Shown: positions 1 through 8,247 of the stretch, one piece after another
Numbering within the stretch: the first letter of the stretch is position 1
How the letters are laid out: every line of letters starts with the position of its first letter
NCBI GenBank assembly: GCA_049509515.1
Contig: JBEKZV010000019.1
Location: 24,392-88,391 of the forward strand
Length of the DNA: 64,000 nucleotides
Source: JBEKCP01 sp049509515
GTDB lineage: Bacteria > Planctomycetota > Planctomycetia > Pirellulales > Thermoguttaceae
Direction: 5' to 3'
Translations under genes and position numbers: made by a program
Notes under the pieces: generated by a model
Seen by the model: the letters and a program-made list of their open reading frames with translations, nothing else
What the model was told of the DNA's origin: nothing
Databases searched by the model: none

Positions 1-569
1 AGGACCTCCACCGGCTGTACCCCGACGCCGAAGAGCAGCAAGCCCGCTGGGCGGCCGTCGAGGAGGTCGTCAACGCCCTGGGCAGTTTCCGGCAGCGGGC
101 CAAAGAGCCGACGCTGGCCGTCTTCCTCCAGGAGATCGCCCTGGCCAACAGCGAGCAGGAGAAGGACAAGGAGTCGAAACTCCAGCGGGATGCGGTGGCC
201 CTGATGACCCTGCACGCCGCCAAGGGACTGGAGTTCCCCGAGGTCTACATGGTCGGCATGGAAGAGGGGCTGCTGCCGCACGCCCGATCCGTGGCCGGCG
301 ACGATTCGGCCATCGACGAGGAGCGGCGGCTGTGCTACGTCGGCGTCACGCGGGCGAAGCGCCGGCTGACCCTCACCTTGGCCCTGAGCCGGCAGAAATG
401 GGGCAAGCCCCGGCCCAGCATCCCCAGCCGGTTCCTCTACGAGTTGACCGGCCAGGCCCAGAACCCCAATTACCGAGCCGCCAAGCAAGGTCGGCGCCCG
501 GCGACCCGCCCGCCGGTTCCGAAAGGCAAGCAGGCGCCCACGCAGTCCCCAAGGGGGCGGTCCCGCTAG
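1..569 (+). CDS. UvrD/PcrA-type ATP-dependent DNA helicase, C-terminal part (5' truncated by window edge)
   Basis: Superfamily 1 helicase that unwinds DNA during repair or replication; only the last ~188 codons are in the window. The frame is open from base 3. About 70 residues in comes MTLHAAKGLEF, the motif V region of UvrD/Rep/PcrA proteins, followed by a GLLPH segment and an EERRLCYVGVTRAK block, which is motif VI with its arginines. The C-terminal tail is basic and proline-rich (KQGRRPATRPP), as in UvrD-like proteins with a disordered tail. The true start lies upstream, so UvrD, PcrA and Rep cannot be separated here. The gene is followed by a repeat-filled gap and does not look operonic with the next gene. 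Confidence 0.9.
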   Translation, partial: DLHRLYPDAEEQQARWAAVEEVVNALGSFRQRAKEPTLAVFLQEIALANSEQEKDKESKLQRDAVALMTLHAAKGLEFPEVYMVGMEEGLLPHARSVAGDDSAIDEERRLCYVGVTRAKRRLTLTLALSRQKWGKPRPSIPSRFLYELTGQAQNPNYRAAKQGRRPATRPPVPKGKQAPTQSPRGRSR

Positions 570-653
570 CAGGGGTGAAACGCTTCCCCCAGCTTGCCCA
601 GGCGGCTTGCCAGAGGGGTGGTCACGGTAGCAGGGGTTAGACGGTGGGGAGTA

Positions 654-894
654 TTACGCAAAGGCGCGAAGGCGCGAAGTCGCAAAGACGCAAGCAGAGA
701 CAGGGAGACAGGAGAGAAGATCGTGGTTTCTCGCTTAGCCCAATCTAATCTTGATATTCATTTTGTTTAATTTGCCTCTTTCTCACCTTCTTGCCATTCT
801 CTCCTTTTCCACGTCATCAGCCCTCGTATCCCGCTGCCGCCATTCTGTACTCTTGGTGACTTTGCGTCTTTGCGACTTCGCGCCTTTGCGTGAG
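654..894. repeat. Inverted repeat element, family A, copy 1 (CGCAAAGGCGCGAAG arms)
   Basis: The gap 570-1044 has no convincing gene. It contains about 40-base arms at 654-694 and 859-894 that are reverse complements (core CGCAAAGGCGCGAAG, GTCGCAAAGACGC), enclosing an AT-richer middle. The left arm carries an internal duplication of GGCGCGAA. The same arms recur at 14617-14713 and 19743-19846. No ORF is encoded inside, so it is a non-autonomous element. Confidence 0.8.
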
Positions 895-1044
895 ACTCTT
901 TCCGAACCACCTCAACTTCCAGCGAAACCCGTGTCGTGCCGTAGGGCCGTTGGGCCATGTTCCCACCAAAACCTCTGTGGTACTGCCGCGGCATAATAGG
1001 TAAATTATGCGGGTGGCTTAACCTCTAGCCGCACGGAGGCGCCC

Positions 1045-2379
1045 ATGCCCGCTCGGCCGCTGCGTTTCGTCCATGCGAGCGATTTCCATCTGGAGATGCC
1101 CCTCCAGGGGGTGGTCGAGGTCCCGGAGCACTTGCGAGAGGCTTTCTGCGACGCGCCCTACACGGCAGCCCGGCGGGTCTTTGACGCGGCCCTGGCCGAA
1201 GAGGCCCGGTTCGTCGTGCTTTCCGGCGACCTCGTACATCCCGGCCGGGCCGGGCTTCGCGGGCCGCGGTTTCTGGTGGAGCAGTTCTTGCGACTGGCCG
1301 GGCAGGGCATTGCCGTCTACTGGGCGGGAGGCGTAGTGGATCCGCCCGAAGCCTGGCCCTCGACCTTTCCCCTGCCCGAGAATGTCCACCTGTTTCCCCG
1401 GGGCAGGACCGGCCGGTTCGTTCACGCACCGCACGGCACGCCGCTGGTGTGCCTTGTCGGCCAGAGCCGCGACGGCCCACGGCCCTTGCGGCTGGAGGGC
1501 TTCGAGCCGGACCCCGCCGGGGCAGCCCCAGGGGTACCCACGATCGCCGTGGCCAACGGGAGCATCGCGGCGGCCGCCCTGCCGGCCCGGGGCGTGTGCT
1601 ACTGGGCGTTGGGCGGCCGGCCGGATCGCACGACGCTGCCCGGGGTACCCGCGGCCGTGGCCGGAGGGGTACCTGCGGCCGTTGCCGGAGGGTCCCCCAC
1701 GGTGGCCCACTGGCCGGGCAGTCCCCAAGGCCGCCGACCGGGGGAAACCGGCATCCACGGCTGCACCCTCGTCGAGCTGGACGAGAACGGGCAGGCCCGA
1801 ACGAGTCTCCTGCCGACCGACGCGATTCGCTGGCTCGACGAGCGGCTTGCCGTGGACGAGTGTACCCGCCGCGAGGATCTCGACGCCCTGCTCGACCGGC
1901 GGATCCAGGGCCTGATGGAGGCGGCCCCGAAGGTGGACCTGCTCCTGGCGTGGACATTCGCCGGCAGCGGGCCGCTGGCGACCGAGCTCGGCGAGGGGCC
2001 GCTGGCGGCCGAGTTGTTGGCCCGCCTGCGGAGCGAGTACGGCTCGGCCACGCCGGCCGCGTGGAGCATTTCGCTGGAGGCCGAGCCGGCCGAAGCCCTC
2101 CCGGCCGAGCTCTACGAGCAGGAGACGATCTTGGGCGATTTCCTGCGGACCGTGCGGCAGTACGAGGTGAACCCGGCCGAGCCGCTCGAACTGGAAACGT
2201 ATTTGGCGGAGGCGCATGTGGCTGGGGCGCTGGCCGCCGCGGTGTCCATGGCGGACCAGGAGACGCGCCGTGGGGTGCTCCGCGAAGCGGCCCTCTTGGG
2301 GGCGAAATTGCTCGGGGCCGGCGAAGAGGTCCCCTCTCCCTCCGGGAGCGACCTTGCTCTGCATGGTGCCCGAGGGTGA
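1045..2379 (+). CDS. YhaO/SbcD-like calcineurin-type metallophosphoesterase (possibly degenerate metal site)
   Basis: 444 aa; start ATG 1045 has GGAGG at 1035-1039. The N-terminus carries phosphoesterase motif I (HASDFHLE) and motif II (SGDLVH), as in SbcD/Mre11-like nucleases. The expected GNHD motif is replaced by AGGVVDPP, and the later GHxH position appears as GGRPDR, so several metal ligands are absent. It lies directly upstream of a YhaN-like coiled-coil ATPase, the arrangement of the Bacillus yhaO/yhaN pair and of sbcD/sbcC, so a DNA-end or stress-related complex is inferred. A 24-bp tandem duplication (1642-1689) adds GVPAAVAG twice. The last ~16 codons, including the stop, lie in a dispersed repeat (2331-2383), so the C-terminus is probably recent. 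Confidence 0.75.
   Translation: MPARPLRFVHASDFHLEMPLQGVVEVPEHLREAFCDAPYTAARRVFDAALAEEARFVVLSGDLVHPGRAGLRGPRFLVEQFLRLAGQGIAVYWAGGVVDPPEAWPSTFPLPENVHLFPRGRTGRFVHAPHGTPLVCLVGQSRDGPRPLRLEGFEPDPAGAAPGVPTIAVANGSIAAAALPARGVCYWALGGRPDRTTLPGVPAAVAGGVPAAVAGGSPTVAHWPGSPQGRRPGETGIHGCTLVELDENGQARTSLLPTDAIRWLDERLAVDECTRREDLDALLDRRIQGLMEAAPKVDLLLAWTFAGSGPLATELGEGPLAAELLARLRSEYGSATPAAWSISLEAEPAEALPAELYEQETILGDFLRTVRQYEVNPAEPLELETYLAEAHVAGALAAAVSMADQETRRGVLREAALLGAKLLGAGEEVPSPSGSDLALHGARG
1642..1689 (+). repeat. 24-bp tandem duplication inside the yhaO-like gene
   Basis: Two adjacent 24-base units (1642-1665, 1666-1689) differing at few bases, each read as GVPAAVAG. A degenerate third unit follows at 1690. 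The unit is a multiple of three, so the frame is kept. Confidence 0.85.
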
Positions 2380-2383
2380 GGGC
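2331..2383. repeat. CCCTCTCCC/GGGAGAGGG-type dispersed repeat, family D copy 1
   Basis: CCCTCTCCCTCCGGGAG is followed by GAGGGTGAGGGC. Related copies lie at 6142-6178, 9078-9127, 11508-11560 and 34521-34645. This copy supplies the C-terminus and TGA stop (2377-2379) of the yhaO-like gene. Confidence 0.7.
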
Positions 2384-2412
2384 TAGAGCCGTAAAGATCA
2401 CCGCGTTGAGAA

Positions 2413-2469
2413 ATGTAGACCGCACACGCCGTGTGCGGAACCTCCGCACACGGCGTGTGCGGTCTACAT
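2413..2469. repeat. Perfect 26-bp inverted repeat (family E copy 1) between two copies of the yhaN start region
   Basis: Arms 2413-2438 and 2444-2469 are perfect reverse complements with a 5-base loop. Each arm is itself a hairpin, CCGCACAC-GCC-GTGTGCGG. The element is bracketed by near-identical 23-base direct copies: 2387-2409 (AGCCGTAAAGATCACCGCG...) and 2480-2502 (AGCCGTGAAAATCACCGCG...). The second copy holds the real GTG start of the next gene; in the first the GTG is GTA. A closely related arm recurs at 56573-56601. Confidence 0.9.
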
Positions 2470-2483
2470 AGAGGGTCCAAGCC

Positions 2484-5400
2484 GTGAAAATCACCGCGTT
2501 GGAAGTCGACGGTTACGGCGTGTGGAGCGGCCTGCGGATCGAGCGGTTCGCCGACGGCCTGAACGTCGTCTACGGCCCGAACGAGGCGGGCAAATCGACC
2601 CTCTTGCAGTTCATCCGCTCGATGCTCTACGGCTTCTCGCCCGAGCGCCGGCGGTACTTTCCGCCCCTACACGGCGGGCGGCCCGGCGGACGCCTCGATC
2701 TGGCAGGCCCCAACGGCCGCTTCCAGATCGATCGCCACGATGAGGCCGGCTCGGAGCCCGGCCGGCAGGAAGGGGTAGCCGGCCAGGAGCAGATCACCAT
2801 CACGGCCGCCGACGGCACCCGCCAGGGCGAGCACACGCTGCGGTTCCTCCTGGCCAACCTCGACGAGGCGATCTTCAACAACGTCTTCGCCGTCGGGCTC
2901 CGCGAAATCCAGGAACTCGGCACGCTCGGCGATACCGAGGCGGCCGACCTGCTTTACGGCATCTCCGCCGGCCTGGACCGCGTCTCGCTGGTGGAAGTCA
3001 TGCGGGAGTTGGAGTCCTCGCGAAACCGCATCCTCGACGCCGGGGGCGGCCCGTGCCAGGTCGTCCAACTGTTGGCCGACCGCCAGAAGCTCCAGCAGGA
3101 GATCGAGGACCTCGAGTCCGTCGGCCGCCGCTACGGCCGGCTGGCCGCCGAGCGGGGCCGGCTGGACCGCGACGTGATGCGGCTGGACGAGGAGAAGAAC
3201 GCCGCCGGGCAGCGGCTTCGGGTGATCGAGCTGGCCCTGGGGCTCGGCGACCGCTGGGCCCGCCGGGCCGCTTTGGACGACGAGCTCTCCGCGCTGGGGC
3301 CGCAGCCGGCCATGCCCGCGGATGCCCTCGAGCGGCTCGACGCCCTCGGGGCACGGCTGGAGAAGTGCCACGGGCGGCTCCAGCGGCTCGATCGGCAGCG
3401 GGAGGAGCTTCGCCGGGAGGCGGGCGGACTGGAGGTCAATGCCGCCCTGGCCCGGCACGCCGCCCGCATCGAGGCCCTTGTCGAGCAAGAACCCTGGCTC
3501 AGCGCCGCGGAGGGCCAGGTGGCCGCATTGGAGAAGGAACTCACCGGGCTCGACGCGAAGCTGGCGGCCGAGCATCAGAAGCTCGGGCTCGGCCAGGCCG
3601 CCGACCCCGAGTCGCTGGTGCAGCTTTCGCCGCGGGCGGTCCGGCGGCTCCGCAGTCCCGCGCGGGCGATGGAGAAATCCGCTGGCCAGGCCCAGCAGGC
3701 CCGGGGCGGGGCCGCCGCCGCGCAAGAGGCCGCCGCCGCCCTGGCACGCCAGCTCGACGCCGCGCTGGCCACGTGTGCCACTGCTTGGAACAAGCAGTGC
3801 AGCGGGGAGGAGGGCGTACCGAAGGCACTGCTTGTACCAAGCAGTGGCACACCCGCATGCGGCGGTGCCGCCTCCACCGATCTAGCTACGGCCATCGACC
3901 GCTCGGGCAGTGTCGTCGCCCAACTCCGCCGCCGCATCCAGCTCGATGAGCGGCTCGACCAGATGACCGGCTACCAAACCGAGCTCGAAGGGCAAAGCCG
4001 GGGCCTGCTGGACCACCAGCTCTTGCCGGGTTGGGTCCTGGCGGGCCTGGGGGTCGTCTTCGTACTGGGGCTGGTGCTGCTGGTGGCCGGGGTGTTCATG
4101 CCGGCGTCGATGACCGGCTCGCTGGGTTGGGGTCTGGCCCTTTTGGGTCTTGCGGCGATCTGCGGGGCCGCAGCCGGCAAGGTCTTCTTGGATCGCTCCA
4201 ACGCCAGGCAACTCGAGGCCTGTCAGAAGCAGCTCCACATGCTCCAGTTGCAAATCAAGCAGGCCCAACAGGATCGGGATCTGCTGGACGGGCAGCTTCC
4301 GCACGGCGGCGGCCCGATCGCGGCGCGGCTGGCGGCGGCCGAGCAGGAGCTGACCGCGCTGGAGCAGTTGGCCCCGTTGGAGGCCCGGCGGGGGGCGGCC
4401 CGGCAGGAGGCGGCGGCCGCCGCCGACCGCGAAGCGGCGGCTCGCCAACAGTATCGCGCGGCCCGTCATCGCTGGCGCGACGCCCTGGTCGCCGCCGGCC
4501 TGCCCACCCGCTTGACGCCTCGCCAGGTCCGTCGCATCGCCCGGCAAGCGGACGAGATCCACGAGATCGAGCGCCGCATGGTGCAGTGCCGCGAGGAGTT
4601 GTCCGGGCGGCGGCGGGAGGTGGATATGCTCGCCGGCCGCGTGACCCAACTGGCCGCCGACTGCGGTTTGGCCGCCGCCGGCGCCCAGCCGGTCGCCCAG
4701 CTTCGGCAGCTTGCCGACGCATTGGGGCGGCAGCAGGCCGAGATCGCCCGCCGCGAGGCGATCCGCCGCCAGTTGCGGGAAGTGCGCCGCCGCCGGACGC
4801 GGCTGGACGAGGCCGCCGGGCGGCTCCGCCGCCGCCGCCGGCAGTTGTTCCGCGAGGCCGGGGCCGAAGACGAACAGGAATTCCGCCGCCGTGCCGTGGA
4901 CGTGGCGCGGGCGGAAGTGCTGCGCCGGGACCGCGACGCCCTGGATCGCGAGATCACCGCCGCCCTGGGCGACCGCTGCTCGCAGCAGTCGCTTCGCCAG
5001 GAGCTCGAAGGGGAGGCGGCCGCGGGTCTGGAGGCCCGCCGCCAGCAGGCCCAAACCACGCTGGCCGCCCTCGAACACGATCTCCATGAGCGGATCGAGA
5101 GCCGCGCTCAGGTGGCCGAGCAGATGCGGGTCCTGACCGACGACCGGCAACTGGCCCACCGGCAGCTCGACCTGGCGGTGCTCCAGGAGCGGCTGGACCG
5201 TGCGATCCGCCGCTGGCAGGTGCTGGCCGTCGCCTGCCGCATCCTGGATACGATCCGCACGACCTACGAGCGCGAGCGTCAGCCCGAAGCGCTCCGCGAG
5301 GCCTCCGGCTACCTGGATCGGCTGACCGGTGGGCGATACCGGCGGGTGTGGACGCCGCTGGGCGAGCGGGTCCTGCGGGTCGAGGACGCCGAGGGGCGGG

Positions 5401-5999
5401 CCCTGGCGGTCGAATTGCTCAGCCGCGGCACGCGGGAGCAATTGTTCTTGAGCCTGCGGCTGGCCCTGGCCGCCGGCTACGCCCGTCGCGGCGCCCCGCT
5501 GCCGCTGGTGCTGGACGACGTGCTGGTGAACTTCGACGCCGATCGGGCCTCGGCCGCCGCGACGGTACTCCGCGATTTCGCCCAGGCCGGCCACCAGCTT
5601 CTCGTCTTCACGTGCCACGAGCACATCGCGGGGCTCTTCAAGTCGCTGCGGGTGCCGGTCAACTCGCTGCCCGAGAGCGCCGCGGCCGGGCCGCCCCCGT
5701 TGGTGTTCCAGGACCCGGCGGCGGAGAAACCACGCCGTGTACGCCGATCCGGCACCCCGCCGCGGAAAGCCGCTGCGAAGCGGGCCCCCGAGCCCGAAAA
5801 GGAAATCGAGCCGCCAGACCCGGCCGGCGAAGAAGCAGAAGACGACCGTTCTTTGCGCGACGACGGGGCTGCGGACGACGAGCCGCTCGACGCGGCCGAC
5901 CCCTGGGATGAGGAAGACGAAGAAGACGAAGAGGACAACTGGAAAGAAGCGGACTCGGACGAAGGGCCCTTCGAGGATGGCGACGTCGAAGCGGCCTGA
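2484..5999 (+). CDS. YhaN-like AAA/SMC-type ATPase with coiled coils and a central membrane hairpin
   Basis: 1171 aa. Start GTG 2484 is chosen because MKITALEVDGYGVW is the usual first strand of RecF/SbcC/YhaN ATPases. The Walker A motif GPNEAGKST is at residues 31-39. A signature-like SRGTREQLFLSL starts at ~980, Walker B LPLVLDDVL at ~1006, and an H-loop FTCHEH follows. Between them lie long Arg/Glu/Gln-rich coiled coils and two hydrophobic segments at ~515-571, a pair typical of YhaN rather than SbcC, which suggests membrane attachment. Residues ~430-457 are encoded by a palindromic repeat (3773-3852) read straight through. The C-terminus is a strongly acidic tail (DEEDEEDEED). The yhaO-like gene just upstream is the likely partner. 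Role in DNA-end processing or competence is inferred from family context only. Confidence 0.8.
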   Translation: MKITALEVDGYGVWSGLRIERFADGLNVVYGPNEAGKSTLLQFIRSMLYGFSPERRRYFPPLHGGRPGGRLDLAGPNGRFQIDRHDEAGSEPGRQEGVAGQEQITITAADGTRQGEHTLRFLLANLDEAIFNNVFAVGLREIQELGTLGDTEAADLLYGISAGLDRVSLVEVMRELESSRNRILDAGGGPCQVVQLLADRQKLQQEIEDLESVGRRYGRLAAERGRLDRDVMRLDEEKNAAGQRLRVIELALGLGDRWARRAALDDELSALGPQPAMPADALERLDALGARLEKCHGRLQRLDRQREELRREAGGLEVNAALARHAARIEALVEQEPWLSAAEGQVAALEKELTGLDAKLAAEHQKLGLGQAADPESLVQLSPRAVRRLRSPARAMEKSAGQAQQARGGAAAAQEAAAALARQLDAALATCATAWNKQCSGEEGVPKALLVPSSGTPACGGAASTDLATAIDRSGSVVAQLRRRIQLDERLDQMTGYQTELEGQSRGLLDHQLLPGWVLAGLGVVFVLGLVLLVAGVFMPASMTGSLGWGLALLGLAAICGAAAGKVFLDRSNARQLEACQKQLHMLQLQIKQAQQDRDLLDGQLPHGGGPIAARLAAAEQELTALEQLAPLEARRGAARQEAAAAADREAAARQQYRAARHRWRDALVAAGLPTRLTPRQVRRIARQADEIHEIERRMVQCREELSGRRREVDMLAGRVTQLAADCGLAAAGAQPVAQLRQLADALGRQQAEIARREAIRRQLREVRRRRTRLDEAAGRLRRRRRQLFREAGAEDEQEFRRRAVDVARAEVLRRDRDALDREITAALGDRCSQQSLRQELEGEAAAGLEARRQQAQTTLAALEHDLHERIESRAQVAEQMRVLTDDRQLAHRQLDLAVLQERLDRAIRRWQVLAVACRILDTIRTTYERERQPEALREASGYLDRLTGGRYRRVWTPLGERVLRVEDAEGRALAVELLSRGTREQLFLSLRLALAAGYARRGAPLPLVLDDVLVNFDADRASAAATVLRDFAQAGHQLLVFTCHEHIAGLFKSLRVPVNSLPESAAAGPPPLVFQDPAAEKPRRVRRSGTPPRKAAAKRAPEPEKEIEPPDPAGEEAEDDRSLRDDGAADDEPLDAADPWDEEDEEDEEDNWKEADSDEGPFEDGDVEAA
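3773..3852. repeat. In-frame inverted repeat (28-bp arms) inside the yhaN-like gene
   Basis: Arms 3773-3800 and 3825-3852 (GTGTGCCACTGCTTGG... and its reverse complement) match with a single mismatch. Each arm is also a smaller hairpin, CACTGCTTG/CAAGCAGTG. It has the same nested plan as the elements at 2413 and 7699. No stop codon or frameshift results; the encoded peptide contains two cysteines and lies in the coiled-coil region. Confidence 0.9.
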
Positions 6000-6037
6000 A
6001 TACGCCGGTGCCCGGTACCTGGAGGTTGCGGATCTTG

Positions 6038-6178
6038 TAGGGTGGGTTGAGCGCAGCGAGCCCCACCATCGGCAATTCAGCCCTTTTCTCTGGTGGGGCT
6101 CGCCGACCAACGCTGCGCGTCGGTGCCCGTCGACCCACCCTGCCCTCACCCTGCCCTCTCCCGGAGGGAGAGGGGACG
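6038..6178. repeat. Composite repeat: family B copy 1 plus family D copy 2
   Basis: 6038-6141 starts with GTAGGGTGGGTTGAGCGCAG and ends with its inverted form (GTCGACCCACCCTG), enclosing GGTGGGGCTCGCCGA. A CCCTCTCCCGGAGGGAGAGGGG repeat follows immediately at 6150-6171. Family B copies also lie at 17026-17060 and 21562-21596. The gap 6000-6298 holds nothing else recognised. Confidence 0.8.
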
Positions 6179-6298
6179 CTCGCTCGGGCCGACCGGTTGA
6201 CGGCGGCGTTGGGGGCGTCCAGAATGGTAGGTGCGCCGCTTGAGCGGCACACGGCTTTCGACGAGCAGCAACACCCTGGAAAACACGAGGAGCCAGTC

Positions 6299-7204
6299 AT
6301 GGCACGATCCGGCAGTAGAATCCAAGCCAGTTGCAACAGACTCACCCGCCGCGCGCTGCTGGGCACCGCGGCCTCTACGGCCGCCCTGGCGGCGTTGGGA
6401 CCGCTCGGGCGGTATGCGGCCGCCGCCGAGGGCAAGGGGCGAATCCACCAGTCGGCCTGCCTGTGGTGCTACCAGGGCTACCTCGGCCGCGCCAAGATGA
6501 GCCTCGACGACTTTTGCGAGGCCTGCAAGAAAATCGGCCTCGTCTCGATCGAGCTCTGCGGCCCCGACGTCTGGCCGACCCTCAAGAAGCACGGCCTGAT
6601 CTGCGCCATGACCCCCAGCCACTCGATCGGCAAGGGTCTGAACCGCCCGAAAAACCACGAGGAGTGCCTGGCGAGCGTCCGCAAGGGCATCGACAGCACG
6701 GCGGCCGCCGGCTTCCCCAACGTGATCTGCTTCTCCGGCAACCGCGAGGGCATGGACGACCAGGAAGGTTTGGCCAACTGCGTGGCCGGCCTGAAGAAGA
6801 TCGCCGGCTATGCGGAACGGAAGAAGGTCACCGTCTGCCTGGAGTTCCTCAATTCGCACGACCACGGGGACTACATGGCCGACTCGACGAAGTGGTGCGT
6901 CGACCTGGTCCACGGCGTCGGCTCGCCGCGGGTCAAGGTCCTGTACGACATCTACCATGCGGGCATGATGAAGGAAGACCCGCTGGCCGACGTCCAGAAG
7001 CACCACGACTGCTGGGGCCACTTCCACACCGGCGGCGTGCCCGGCCGCCACGAGATCGACCAGACGCAAACCCTGGACTACGGCAAGATCATGCGGGCGA
7101 TCGCGGACAGCGGCTTTACGGGGTACGTCGGCCAGGAGTTCATTCCCAAGTCTCCCGACGCCCTGAAGAGCCTCGCGGAAGCCGTGGCGATCTGCGACGT
7201 CTGA
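6299..7204 (+). CDS. Secreted sugar phosphate isomerase/epimerase-like TIM barrel (hydroxypyruvate isomerase family)
   Basis: 301 aa. ATG 6299 is preceded by GAGGAG at the right spacing. The N-terminus is a twin-arginine type signal (TRRALLGTAASTAALAALGP), so export in folded form is likely. The mature part is an AP-endonuclease-2/xylose-isomerase-like barrel close to Hyi proteins: a conserved CLEFLNS segment with a metal-binding Glu, LYDIYHAG, a GHFHTGGVPGRHE block and YVGQEFIP near the end. These supply the usual Glu/Asp/His metal ligands. The physiological substrate is unknown; annotation as hydroxypyruvate isomerase would be by family only. No neighbour points to a pathway. Confidence 0.8.
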   Translation: MARSGSRIQASCNRLTRRALLGTAASTAALAALGPLGRYAAAAEGKGRIHQSACLWCYQGYLGRAKMSLDDFCEACKKIGLVSIELCGPDVWPTLKKHGLICAMTPSHSIGKGLNRPKNHEECLASVRKGIDSTAAAGFPNVICFSGNREGMDDQEGLANCVAGLKKIAGYAERKKVTVCLEFLNSHDHGDYMADSTKWCVDLVHGVGSPRVKVLYDIYHAGMMKEDPLADVQKHHDCWGHFHTGGVPGRHEIDQTQTLDYGKIMRAIADSGFTGYVGQEFIPKSPDALKSLAEAVAICDV

Positions 7205-7398
7205 TCCCCCGACATGGGTAAGGAAAAACCGGGCGCTCGGCACCGGCAAATCCCGTAGGACCGGTAAGGTTTCTCCGGATTCGCAGCCGGCCTTTGGCCG
7301 TTATGCTTAGACTGGATCTGGCAGCCGCTCGGCGGGCGACTCAGCCCCAGGTTCACGGATTTGTAGTCCGCAACAACATGGAAGGGAGGCGACGAGCC

Positions 7399-7692
7399 AT
7401 GGCAACGATGATCGACTGGAAGGTTCTGGCTGCATCACCCAAGGATCAGGACATTTTGGGCCAGCGGGCGACGGAGGAGAAGGCGCAGTCGCGCTTGAGG
7501 CAGTCGCCGTACCTCGCCCTGCGGCAAGTGGTGTGCGAAGTGCGCGACGGGGTGCTCTTGTTGCGGGGCCGCGTCCCCAGCTACTACATGAAACAGGTCG
7601 CTCAAAGCATCGTGCAGTGCGTCGAGGGTGCGTTGGAAATCCGCAATCAGTTGGACGTGGCGCCCCTGCCGGCCGGGGCCGAAAGGTGGTAA
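7399..7692 (+). CDS. Small BON-domain protein
   Basis: 97 aa. ATG 7399 is preceded by GGAGG at 7384-7388. The central part (LRQVVCEVRDGVLLLRGRVPSYYMKQVAQSIVQCVEG) has the BON pattern: beta strand, VxxGxVxLxGxV-like strand, helix, then IRNQLDV. BON domains bind lipid or osmoticum-related ligands. There is no signal peptide, so it is probably cytoplasmic. It sits ahead of a STAS-domain gene with a palindromic element between them; this may be a small regulatory or stress pair, but that is inference. Confidence 0.7.
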   Translation: MATMIDWKVLAASPKDQDILGQRATEEKAQSRLRQSPYLALRQVVCEVRDGVLLLRGRVPSYYMKQVAQSIVQCVEGALEIRNQLDVAPLPAGAERW

Positions 7693-7698
7693 GGAAAT

Positions 7699-7769
7699 GT
7701 ATCCGGCACACTCCGTGTGCCGCCCGGGTATCCGCTTGCGGGTGGCGGCACACGGAGTGTGCCGGATAC
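7699..7769. repeat. Perfect 26-bp inverted repeat, family E copy 2
   Basis: Arms 7699-7724 and 7744-7769 (GTATCCGGCACACTCCGTGTG... and its reverse complement) are perfect. The 19-base centre contains CCGCTTGCGG. Each arm is also a hairpin, GGCACAC-TCC-GTGTGCC. It has the same nested architecture as 2413-2469. Confidence 0.9.
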
Positions 7770-7846
7770 GTTGGACTCCGGGAAATCATTATCGACCATT
7801 TGCTAGGGCCCGCGCCTGTGCCGGCTACAACAAGGAGGAAACGCCG

Positions 7847-8227
7847 ATGATCGCAACTGCTACGTTCTGGGACCTTCAAGTCCAGCGCGGCCCCGGCTGC
7901 CTGTTCGTCCGACTCTGCCCCACCACCCATGAGTTCTTGCCGGACCTTTCCTTGGCCGACGAGCTTTGGGCCCTCCTGGAGCAGCATTTCACCTATTCCC
8001 TCGTGCTGGAATTGGACCAGGTCGGGCTGCTCGACAGCCACCTCTTGGGCGAGATCGCCACCTTGGCCGGGCGGATCGAGGTCCACGGGGGGATGCTCCG
8101 CCTCTGCGGGCTGTCGCCGGAGAGCCGGGAAACGCTCCGTCGCTGCCATTTGAGCGACTCCCTGCCGGCTTATCTCAGCCGGGAAGACGCCCTGTTCGCA
8201 AGATGCCGTCCCGGGCAACCCCGGTGA
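7847..8227 (+). CDS. STAS-domain protein (anti-anti-sigma factor-like)
   Basis: 126 aa. ATG 7847 is preceded by AAGGAGG at 7829-7835. The pattern VLELDQVGLLDSHLLGEIATLAGRIEVHGGMLRLCGLSPESRETL matches the STAS fold: a strand, the conserved DS loop where SpoIIAA is phosphorylated, a helix, then a second strand ending in GLSP. The serine after the Asp is present, so phospho-regulation is possible. No cognate kinase or sigma factor is in the window. The gene ends just before a dispersed repeat and the actA operon. Confidence 0.75.
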   Translation: MIATATFWDLQVQRGPGCLFVRLCPTTHEFLPDLSLADELWALLEQHFTYSLVLELDQVGLLDSHLLGEIATLAGRIEVHGGMLRLCGLSPESRETLRRCHLSDSLPAYLSREDALFARCRPGQPR

Positions 8228-8247
8228 TGGCCCCGCTGGGCTGCGGC

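Noticed and set aside
1018..2494. Long open frames on the minus strand opposite the yhaO-like gene (over 440 codons)
   Set aside because: High G+C keeps antisense frames open; composition is Arg/Pro/Gly-rich with no domain, and the plus-strand gene has clear motifs.
3882..6149. 755-codon minus-strand open frame opposite the yhaN-like gene
   Set aside because: Shadow of a strongly supported gene; the translation is low-complexity Gln/Gly/Arg-rich without motifs or start signals.
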